Positions 39,382 through 46,628 of a DNA stretch of 46,628 bases are shown in pieces. This DNA comes from Acidobacteriota bacterium. Lineage in GTDB: Bacteria > Acidobacteriota > Terriglobia > 20CM-2-55-15. The translations under genes were made by a program, and so were the position numbers. The notes beneath the pieces were generated by a model that was not told where the DNA came from, ran no database searches, and saw nothing but the letters and a program-made list of their open reading frames with translations. Where the stretch lies: contig JAHFTY010000008.1 in the NCBI GenBank assembly GCA_023265365.1, forward strand, positions 1-46,628. The letters run 5' to 3'. Each line of letters begins with the position of its first letter. Within the stretch, counting starts at the first letter, position 1.

Positions 39382-40196
39382 CGCTCCTCCTGATTGCCGC
39401 CCTGCGCCATCAACTGTTTGATCTGCGAAACGGCATTGTCGATCTTGATCTGCAGGAAAATCTGCCCGAGCTGCGGCGTCGCCCGCGTGGGATCGCCGCT
39501 CACGCCGTTGGCCGGAGTTCCCTTTTCGAGTTTGGTGAGACGGATCCAGTTCGCATTGATGAACATCACCTCGGACGTATCCATGATGTTTGCGTGGTTT
39601 CCAATCTCCGCCTGGGGGATACCCAGTTTTGAGGCGATGTATTTTTCCTGATCGGCGTGCGACTTCGTGTAGTAATCGGGAATGAACAGCACGCGAACGC
39701 CGGCGCCTTTCCATGCGGCGTTCAGCTTTTCGGCGACCGCCTTCATCCCGTTCTGATTCCCGCCGGAGTCCCCAAGGAAAATGACGTTCTTGAAGCCGCT
39801 GGCCTTCATGCTGTTGGCGGCCGCTTCCAGAAGATCGGTGAAGCCCTTGTCGTCCGGCAACGAGATCGAGCCGGGCTTCAGCATGTGGCCGGCGGCCGGT
39901 TCCCACGCGCCCTCGGGAACGTAAGCGATGATCGGCGCGACGAGCGTATTGCCAAGGGTTCGCGCAATTTTGTCGGTCGTGTATTTCAGCACGTAATTGT
40001 GCTTCCCGATGATCATGTGCGGACCGTTGTCTTCCGTTCCGCCGGTCGCCACGATCACATTCCGGGCGCCGCCCCTGATGAGATCGCGAATCTCATCGAA
40101 TGTGAGGTCTTCGAAAAACACGGTATCGGGCCGCTGCGCGTGGAGGAGCATGGGCAGCAGCAAGAGGATCACGAGGCTCGTGGCCAGAGGTTTCAT
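39378..40196 (-). CDS. Exported creatininase-family protein, first of tandem pair
   Basis: 272 aa with a Sec signal (MKPLATSLVILLLLPMLLHAQ). Fold motifs parallel the neighbour: LTFDEIRDLIRGGARNVIVATGG, TEDNGPHMIIGKHNYVLKYT, APIIAYVPEGAW, VIFLGDSGGNQNGMKAVAEKL, NHANIMDTSEVMFINAN, GVSGDPTRAT. It shares with its paralog the replaced metal motifs (TEDN..H, GKHN, GDSGGN), so this is a consistent subfamily, not decay. Its stop is overlapped by the start of the second paralog. It is probably in one operon with the downstream Tat partner and amidase; 43 bases separate it from the upstream aminotransferase. Confidence 0.8.
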   Translation of the reverse strand: MKPLATSLVILLLLPMLLHAQRPDTVFFEDLTFDEIRDLIRGGARNVIVATGGTEDNGPHMIIGKHNYVLKYTTDKIARTLGNTLVAPIIAYVPEGAWEPAAGHMLKPGSISLPDDKGFTDLLEAAANSMKASGFKNVIFLGDSGGNQNGMKAVAEKLNAAWKGAGVRVLFIPDYYTKSHADQEKYIASKLGIPQAEIGNHANIMDTSEVMFINANWIRLTKLEKGTPANGVSGDPTRATPQLGQIFLQIKIDNAVSQIKQLMAQGGNQEER

Positions 40197-40239
40197 GGGA
40201 ACCTTTCTTGTGTGGCCGCGGTTACGCGGATGACGTTAC

Positions 40240-41412
40240 TTACAGACTCGTCATGAAGTCGTGGAGCCGTTTCACGCCCTTCTCGATTGTCTCCATCGAG
40301 GTGGCATAGGAAATCCGGACATGATCGTTCGTTCCGAAGGCTTCGCCGGGAACGACGGCGACGTGCTGTCTTTCGAGCAGCTTCACGGAAAAATCCAGGC
40401 TGTCCTTGATTCCCTTCCTGTACGCCGATGAAATGTTCGGATACGCGTAGAAGGCGCCGCCCGGCTCCGCGCACGCCACTCCGGGAATCGCCCGGAGACG
40501 TTCGACGATGAACTGCCGGCGCTTCGCATATTCACGCAGCATTTCGGCGACGGAATCCTGCGGGCCCGTCAACGCTTCGATGGCGGCTTTCTGAGCAATG
40601 GAGTTCGGGTTTGACGTGGAGTGGCTTTGCAGTTTCAAACACGCCTGCACAATTTCCTGGGGCGCGAGCATGAAGCCGATACGCCAGCCGGTCATTGCGT
40701 AAGTTTTCGAGAGGGAGCCCGCAACCATGACGTGACTCCGGAACTCCGGATGGCCGCCGATCGAGAAGGGTTTGCGATTGTCGTAAAGGAAGTAGGCGTA
40801 GCACTCGTCGTCGAGAAGATAGATATCGCGTTGCTTGCAGAGCTTCGCGATCCGGATGAACTCGTCGTCGTCGATCACGGCGCCGCTTGGATTGTTCGGC
40901 GAGTTCGCCACCACCAGGCGCGTCTTTGGAGTGATCGCTTTCTCAAGCATGGCCGCGGTCAGCCGGAAACCATCGGCTTCACTGGTGTGGAGAAACACCG
41001 GGTTGGCGCCGACAAACCGGGCGATGTCCGCGAAGGACACCCAGTACGGTGTCGGGATGATCACGTCGTCACCTTCATCGATCGCCGCGGCAAATATGTT
41101 GAAGATCGCGTGTTTGCCGCCGATGTTCACCAGACACTCGGAGACGTCGTACTTCGAACCGAAATCGCGCGTATGCTTCTCCACAATGGCTTTCTTCAGA
41201 TCGCGAATTCCGCCCACAGGCGTGTATTTCGTGAAGTTGGAGTGGATGGCCTCGATTCCGGCATTCTTGATGTTCTCCGGTGTCGGGAAGTCCGGCTCGC
41301 CGGGGCCGAAGTCGACCACGTCGACGCCCTGGTCACGGAGTTTGCCTGCGGCCTCGCCCACGGCCATCGTTTGTGAAACGGAAATCCGGGATATGCGTTC
41401 AGCTAGTTTCAT
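40240..41412 (-). CDS. Aspartate-type aminotransferase (class I, PLP)
   Basis: 390 aa. Motifs are VVDFGPGEPDFPTPENIK, YTPVGGIRDLKKAI, VVANSPNNPSGAVID, DDECYAYFLYD and the PLP Lys236 in VMVAGSLSKTYAMTGWRIGF, with a C-terminal Arg in HVRISYATS for the substrate carboxylate. This is the Igamma-like subgroup common in bacteria (AspC/AspB-type); aspartate plus 2-oxoglutarate or prephenate are likely substrates. It starts 3 bases after the coaD stop, so it belongs to the rsmD-coaD run. Confidence 0.9.
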   Translation of the reverse strand: MKLAERISRISVSQTMAVGEAAGKLRDQGVDVVDFGPGEPDFPTPENIKNAGIEAIHSNFTKYTPVGGIRDLKKAIVEKHTRDFGSKYDVSECLVNIGGKHAIFNIFAAAIDEGDDVIIPTPYWVSFADIARFVGANPVFLHTSEADGFRLTAAMLEKAITPKTRLVVANSPNNPSGAVIDDDEFIRIAKLCKQRDIYLLDDECYAYFLYDNRKPFSIGGHPEFRSHVMVAGSLSKTYAMTGWRIGFMLAPQEIVQACLKLQSHSTSNPNSIAQKAAIEALTGPQDSVAEMLREYAKRRQFIVERLRAIPGVACAEPGGAFYAYPNISSAYRKGIKDSLDFSVKLLERQHVAVVPGEAFGTNDHVRISYATSMETIEKGVKRLHDFMTSL

Positions 41413-41415
41413 TCG

Positions 41416-41904
41416 TCATAAATCCTTTTTGAATTTTTTCATGAGGCGGCGTTCCACCGATTCGGGAACCAGGCCTTTTACAGCACCGCCGAGTTGAGCA
41501 ATCTCTTTGACAAGGCGCGAGCTGAGGTAGGAATAGCTCTCGGCCGGAATCAGAAACACGGTCTCGACTTCGGAATTCAGGCGGCGATTCATCATCGCCA
41601 TCTGGAGTTCGTATTCATAGTCGGATATCGCGCGAATCCCCCGAACGATGACTTGCGCCTGCGACTCGCGAGCGTAGTCCACGAGAAGACCGTTGAACAC
41701 GTCGAACCGGACGTTCTTGAAACGCGGCTGCACGATCTCATGCATGATCTCCAGCCTTTCATCGGGCGAAAACAGCGGCTCTTTCTGCGTGTTCGTGAGG
41801 ATCGCCACGATGACTTCATCGAACAGGCGCGCGCTCCGCTCGATGATATCGATGTGCCCGTTGGTCAGCGGATCGAACGAACCGGGATAAAGGGCTCGAG
41901 TCAT
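41416..41904 (-). CDS. coaD: Phosphopantetheine adenylyltransferase
   Basis: 162 aa, standard length. Transfers AMP from ATP to 4'-phosphopantetheine, the penultimate CoA step. Shows the nucleotidyltransferase motif YPGSFDPLTNGHIDIIERS (TxGH), LLVDYARESQAQVIVRGIRA, SDYEYELQMAMMNRRL and SSRLVKEIAQLGG. Starts 14 bases after rsmD, which it usually accompanies. Confidence 0.96.
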   Translation of the reverse strand: MTRALYPGSFDPLTNGHIDIIERSARLFDEVIVAILTNTQKEPLFSPDERLEIMHEIVQPRFKNVRFDVFNGLLVDYARESQAQVIVRGIRAISDYEYELQMAMMNRRLNSEVETVFLIPAESYSYLSSRLVKEIAQLGGAVKGLVPESVERRLMKKFKKDL

Positions 41905-41918
41905 TCAACCTCCGGTCT

Positions 41919-42449
41919 TTAGAAGCTCAGCACGCTGTCACCCTGTTGGAGCGTCCGTACCTTCTTCAGCTTCCCCGAACTCCCGGGCAAAGGCGATCTT
42001 TTCGAGTGCTCCAGTATCAAGAGACCTTCTGCGGACACCGAAGGGCGATCCAGCGCATCCTTATAGACCTGCTCGCGGTCGTAGGGCGGGTCGATGAACG
42101 CGATATCGAAAGCGATGCCGTCCCGGGCGCAAACCGTCAGCGCTCTGGCCAGATCCATTTCCAGGATTTTATAGCCGTGGGCGATACCGAGCGACTTCAG
42201 GTTTTCACGGATCATTGCCGTCGCTTTGCGTGATTGGTCCACAAAGATCACCATCGAGGCTCCGCGGCTGATCGCTTCGATTCCGATCGCGCCGACGCCG
42301 GCGCAGCCGTCAAGAAACGTACAGCCTCTCACAGTCTCGCCGAGGATGTTAAACAAAGTTTCCCGCAGCTTGTCGCTCGTCGGGCGCGTTCCCGGAGGCG
42401 GCGTGGCCTTGAGATGCCGGCTCTTGAATTGTCCGGAAATAATACGCAT
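41919..42449 (-). CDS. rsmD: 16S rRNA (guanine966-N2)-methyltransferase
   Basis: 176 aa. N-terminal MRIISGQFKSRHLK and RPTSDKLRETLFNIL are the family signature. The SAM motif is FLDGCAGVGAIGIEAISRGA, and the catalytic motif IV reads AFIDPPYDRE (family (D/N)PPY). It methylates G966 of 16S rRNA in the small subunit. The adjacent coaD supports the call. Repeat copy E lies just upstream of its start and may have displaced the original promoter. Confidence 0.95.
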   Translation of the reverse strand: MRIISGQFKSRHLKATPPPGTRPTSDKLRETLFNILGETVRGCTFLDGCAGVGAIGIEAISRGASMVIFVDQSRKATAMIRENLKSLGIAHGYKILEMDLARALTVCARDGIAFDIAFIDPPYDREQVYKDALDRPSVSAEGLLILEHSKRSPLPGSSGKLKKVRTLQQGDSVLSF

Positions 42450-42506
42450 TTAGTTAATGACGCGCCCCGCCCCGGCGCTTCGCGCCACCCCTCCTCGCGG
42501 AGACCG

Positions 42507-42840
42507 AGGCTTTGCACAAAAAGTTGCAGGGCGAGAAAACAACTCAGATGTCTCCTCGTTGAGGCACTGCCAATGAAGCGAAATCGAGGAAAAGCGTTTT
42601 CCCCTCCTCAACGAGGAGGGGTGGCGCGAAGCGCCGGGGTGGTGCTTCCAAGAAAATTGATTTTGTTGAACGAACCGCCCCGCCGCTCCGCGGCACCCCG
42701 CCTTGGCCGCCTTGGCCAAGGCGGGGAAAAGTCCTCGTCCTGCGACTCCACGGCTTCATGTAATAACCAGACCGCATCGCCCGACGTTTTTTCTCGCTTA
42801 GGGAATGTTGGATCCAAACCGACTTTTTGTGCAAAGCCCT
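42507..42840. repeat. MITE-like repeat, copy E (334 bp), nested in an older copy
   Basis: Terminal inverted repeats GGCTTTGCACAAAAAGTTGC (from 42508) and CGACTTTTTGTGCAAAGCC (42820-42838). It has the CCCCTCCTCAACGAGGAGGGG, GGCGCGAAGCGCC and GCCGCTCCGCGGC modules, a partial duplication of CCGCCTTGG, and the 60-base tail shared with copy B. Flanking sequence on both sides (42464-42506 and 42841-42876) is itself repeat core, interrupted by E. The heptamer GAGACCG borders both ends (42500-42506, 42841-42847), as a target duplication would. Confidence 0.8.
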
Positions 42841-42887
42841 GAGACCGCTGAGGAGGGGAAACCTGGGGGTGGCGCCGTCCATATCCC

Positions 42888-44984
42888 TTAGCCGACCGTT
42901 ACCAGTCCCGCAGGATTGACGCCGCCGCCCCGCGTCGACAGCCGCTGGATCAACCGTTCGCGTTCTTCATCGCGCGTGGCCCACAGCTCGGCCTCTTTCT
43001 GGGCGAGGTTGAGCAGGTACGCATCGGTCAGGAGATTCGCGTTCCGAAATTCAGGCAAGCCGGACTGGCGCGTGCCGGCCACCTCGCCCGGACCGCGGAT
43101 CTGCAGGTCCACTTCGGCGAGCTTGAATCCATCGGTGGTCGACACCATCGCCTTGATCCGCTGGCGGCCCACTTCGCTGACGGCGTGTCCCGTCATCAGA
43201 ATGCACAGCGACTGGTGCGCTCCGCGGCCGACCCGGCCGCGAAGCTGATGAAGCTGTGCGATGCCGAAACGCTCGGCATGTTCGATCAGCATGACGGTGG
43301 CATTTGCGACATCGACGCCGACCTCGATCACCGTCGTCGAGACGAGAATGTCGATCTCACCGGCGGCGAACGCCGCCATGATGGCTTCCTTCTCCTCGCT
43401 CTTCAACCGGCCGTGCAGCAGCGCGAGCCTCCGGTTCGCAAAGATTTCCGCGAGCTTCGTAAAACCCTCGGTCGCCGACTTCAAATCGATCTTCTCGGAC
43501 TCCTCGATCAGGGGATAGACAATGTAGCACTGGCGTCCTTCCTCGATCTCTTTCCGAATCATCGAGAGGACCCGCTCGGTCTCGCGCTCCGTGTAGTGAA
43601 CGGTGCGGATCGGGGTCCGTCCCGGCGGCATCTCATCGATGACGGACAGATCGAGATCGCCGTAAAGCGTCATGGCCAGCGTGCGCGGAATGGGTGTCGC
43701 CGTCATGACCAGCGTATTGGGATTCTCACCTTTCGCCATCAGTTGAAGCCGTTGCAGAACGCCGAAACGGTGCTGCTCGTCGACGATCACCAGGCCCAGT
43801 TTCCGGAATTGCGTATGCTCCTCGATCAGCGCGTGGGTGCCGATCACCAGGTGCAGTTCACCCGACGCGATCTTCTCGACCGTTGCCTGTTTCTCGCCCT
43901 TGCGGATTCCACTCCGCATCACGCCGATGTTGTAGTTGAGACCGCCGAGGATTCGCCTTGCATTGATGAAGTGCTGTTCGGCGAGGATTTCGGTGGGAGC
44001 CATCAGGGCCGCCTGATATCCGTTTTCGACGGCGATCACGATCGATTCGAAAGCCACGATGGTCTTGCCGCTGCCGACATCGCCCTGCAGCAGCCGGTTC
44101 ATCGGATACTCGGCCTTCAGGTCTTCGACGATCTCCTTCAACACCCGCTTCTGGGCGTTTGTGGGGTGAAACGGCAGAATGCGTTTCACCTGATCGCGAA
44201 CACGGTCATCCGTGTGGAATCGGACGCCTTTGACGGTGCGCGCCTGATGGCGCCGCAAAGCGAAAATCAACTCGAGAAGGAAAAACTCTTCAAAGATAAA
44301 CCGGTGATGGTACGGCGAGTCGCGATGATTGAGTCTCGTCAGGTCGTCGGACGTCTCAGGGAAATGAATGCGCTGCAGCGACGTCTTCAGGTCCGGAAGA
44401 CCGCACGACTCGCGCACCTCTTCGGGGAGAGGATCCTCGATGTTGCTGCCGAGCTGCGCCAGAGCGGTGGACACGATTCGGCGGAACTGACGGCTGGTGA
44501 TGCCCGCGAGCTCTTCATAGATCGGAACAACACGGCCGATATCCAGAGAGGACGGATCGTCCGTTTCTTCGATCACCTCGAACTCCGGATTAAAAAAGAC
44601 GAAGGTCGATTCATAGTGGTCGAACTCGACTCGTCCGAACATCACCAACCGGCGGCCCGCCGAAAACACCTTGTTCTGCTGAAGGTAGCCGCCATGAAAC
44701 CACTTCGCGTGAACGAAACTGGTGCCGTCCGTGAGAATGACGTCCAGAATCCGGCCGCGGGTGCGCGTCTCCAGAACGCGGCTGCGATACACCTTTGCCT
44801 GAATAGCGGTTTCCTGGCCGACCTTGAGCGCGTTCAGGGGCACAAACCGCGCTCGATCCTGATACGCGCGGGGGAGATGGAGGAGCAGATCCTCGACGGT
44901 CCGGATGCCGCGGGAACGCAGGAGTTCCCCGCGTTTGGGCCCGACTCCTTTGATGTATTGAACCTCTGAGTCCAGCTTCAGCAT
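42888..44984 (-). CDS. recG: ATP-dependent DNA helicase RecG
   Basis: 698 aa from ATG 44984 (MLKLDSEVQYIKGVGPKRGE); the longer frame to 45044 translates repeat copy F. The N-terminal wedge/OB domain contains KGVGPKRGELL and VFSAGRRLVMFGRVEF. The helicase core shows Walker A LLQGDVGSGKTIVAFES, DEQH (IVDEQHRFGVLQRL), MTATPIPRTLAMTLYGDLD and the C-terminal QLRGRVGRGAHQS. It remodels stalled replication forks and Holliday junctions. The IVDEQHRFG box and length separate it from Mfd and PriA. Confidence 0.96.
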   Translation of the reverse strand: MLKLDSEVQYIKGVGPKRGELLRSRGIRTVEDLLLHLPRAYQDRARFVPLNALKVGQETAIQAKVYRSRVLETRTRGRILDVILTDGTSFVHAKWFHGGYLQQNKVFSAGRRLVMFGRVEFDHYESTFVFFNPEFEVIEETDDPSSLDIGRVVPIYEELAGITSRQFRRIVSTALAQLGSNIEDPLPEEVRESCGLPDLKTSLQRIHFPETSDDLTRLNHRDSPYHHRFIFEEFFLLELIFALRRHQARTVKGVRFHTDDRVRDQVKRILPFHPTNAQKRVLKEIVEDLKAEYPMNRLLQGDVGSGKTIVAFESIVIAVENGYQAALMAPTEILAEQHFINARRILGGLNYNIGVMRSGIRKGEKQATVEKIASGELHLVIGTHALIEEHTQFRKLGLVIVDEQHRFGVLQRLQLMAKGENPNTLVMTATPIPRTLAMTLYGDLDLSVIDEMPPGRTPIRTVHYTERETERVLSMIRKEIEEGRQCYIVYPLIEESEKIDLKSATEGFTKLAEIFANRRLALLHGRLKSEEKEAIMAAFAAGEIDILVSTTVIEVGVDVANATVMLIEHAERFGIAQLHQLRGRVGRGAHQSLCILMTGHAVSEVGRQRIKAMVSTTDGFKLAEVDLQIRGPGEVAGTRQSGLPEFRNANLLTDAYLLNLAQKEAELWATRDEERERLIQRLSTRGGGVNPAGLVTVG

Positions 44985-44992
44985 TGCTTCAG

Positions 44993-45098
44993 CACCACCC
45001 CGGCGCTTCGCGCCACCCGTCCTCGGCGAGGAGGGAAAACCCAATCACCTGACATTTCCCCTCCTCAACGAGGGGTGGCGCGAAGCGCCGGGGTGGTG
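44993..45098. repeat. Core palindromic repeat, copy F (106 bp)
   Basis: A perfect 26-bp inverted repeat: 44993-45018 (CACCACCCCGGCGCTTCGCG..) and 45073-45098, each arm itself containing the GGCGCGAAGCGCC hairpin. Between the arms lie GTCCTCGGCGAGGAGGG and CCCCTCCTCAACGAGG. It has no GGCTTTGC terminal repeat. It fills the prfB-recG gap directly before the recG start, so it may shape the recG mRNA leader. Confidence 0.8.
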
Positions 45099-45133
45099 CC
45101 ACTGATTCATTCACACCGCCACGGACTGCGGGA

Positions 45134-46212
<1,079 letters not shown>

Positions 46213-46232
<20 letters not shown>

Positions 46233-46628
46233 GTTTACTCCTCAGCGTCACAACAACGAGCGCTGCTGTCAGTGCAGCGTTGAAGTAGGCGAAGACGTCG
46301 CCATACTTCGTATAAAACGTCTGGTCTGTCCGGAAATACGCTCTGCCGTCGACCACCATCCGGCGTCCAATCGCGGTGGGCTGTTCCACGCGGCCGTAGG
46401 GATCGATTATCGCGCTGATTCCCGTGTTTGCGGTACGGACCTCGTATCTCCGGTTCTCCACCGCCCGGACCACTCCCATTCGAAGATGCTGGAACGGCGC
46501 GGACGATTCGCCGAACCACCCGTCATTCGTGATCAACACGATCATCTCCGATCCTCGCTTGACGAACTGCCGGACGAGGTCCGGAAAAATACTTTCATAA
46601 CAGATGATCGTGGAAAACCGATGCCCCT
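46213..46628 (-). CDS. lnt: Apolipoprotein N-acyltransferase, C-terminal part
   Basis: About 138 residues; the 5' end lies beyond the window. The nitrilase-like catalytic domain shows the nucleophile Cys in TIICYESIFPDLVRQFVKRG, then VLITNDGWFGESSAPFQHL, MGVVRAVENRRYEVRTANTG and SAIIDPYGRVEQPT. It ends with one membrane helix (YFNAALTAALVVVTL) and a basic tail. Lnt adds the third acyl chain to outer-membrane lipoproteins at the inner membrane. It overlaps the prfB start by 20 bases. Confidence 0.92.

Noticed and set aside
42234-42842. Open frames through the repeats (also 4717-5196, 23423-23917, 28477-28866, 42450-42719)
   Set aside because: They encode the same Arg/Gly/Pro-rich peptides wherever the repeat occurs, in several frames, without start signals; repeat artefacts, not genes.
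44985-45044. N-terminal extension of RecG, and the similar extension of the phosphoesterase at 9501-9803
   Set aside because: Both translate palindromic repeat DNA (copies F and B); family N-termini begin at the internal ATG.

Overview
The window looks like a chromosomal contig from an Acidobacteriota-type Gram-negative bacterium. The base composition is GC-rich, and several families common in that phylum are present: secreted VWA ('VWFA-related') proteins, an Oar-like TonB-dependent receptor with a carboxypeptidase-regulatory domain, a decayed ADOP-type (MacB/FtsX) permease, DUF4159 and DUF4199 proteins, and a sortilin/BNR-propeller exoprotein. Kdo synthesis genes and lnt show an outer membrane with LPS and lipoproteins. 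No rRNA, tRNA or CRISPR was seen. The assignment rests on family content alone.

Layout. 1-1021: three small unknown genes, the middle one apparently frameshifted. 1071-3481 (-): an aminotransferase and a Tat-exported sulfite-oxidase-family enzyme. 3576-4988: a decayed ADOP permease that stops next to repeat copy A. 5193-9500: a VOC protein (+), then (-) a phosphoesterase, an MHS-type MFS transporter, a membrane-tethered LuxR regulator and a DUF4199 protein. 9895-15251 (-): TonB receptor and Gly-rich VWA protein with a 1-nt stop/start overlap. 15378-19151 (-): kdsB-pyrG-kdsA-kdsC, a compact Kdo/CTP operon. 19375-23504 (+): two VWA proteins, a radical SAM protein and mutY. 23822-28453 (-): a broken sortilin-like propeller gene and a Tat-exported amidase. 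28945-31131: a lectin-like exoprotein and two decayed ATPase genes. 31164-36588: a large secreted toroid/HYR protein, an NTF2-like protein, a DUF4159 protein and a third short VWA protein. 36678-40196 (-): two exported creatininase paralogs, a small Tat-signal protein resembling AtzG/GatC, and an amidase without its own signal. 40240-46628 (-): a housekeeping block of lnt (partial), prfB (with the +1 programmed frameshift), recG, rsmD, coaD and an aspartate-type aminotransferase.

Repeats. Six structured intergenic repeats (A-F, about 105-335 bp) share nested palindromic modules. Copies A, D and E carry terminal inverted repeats of the form GGCTTTGCACAAAAAGTCG and look like MITEs. A second small palindrome family occurs at 38434-38469, and a degenerate copy of it forms the 3' end of kdsB.

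The most interesting candidate system is 36678-40196. There a signal-less amidase follows, by 4 bp, a Tat-signal protein whose C-terminus resembles the AtzG/GatC type of amidase partner, downstream of two signal-bearing creatininase-like proteins with altered metal-site motifs. This could be a periplasmic cyclic-amide or ureide hydrolysis module in which the amidase is exported by Tat hitchhiking.
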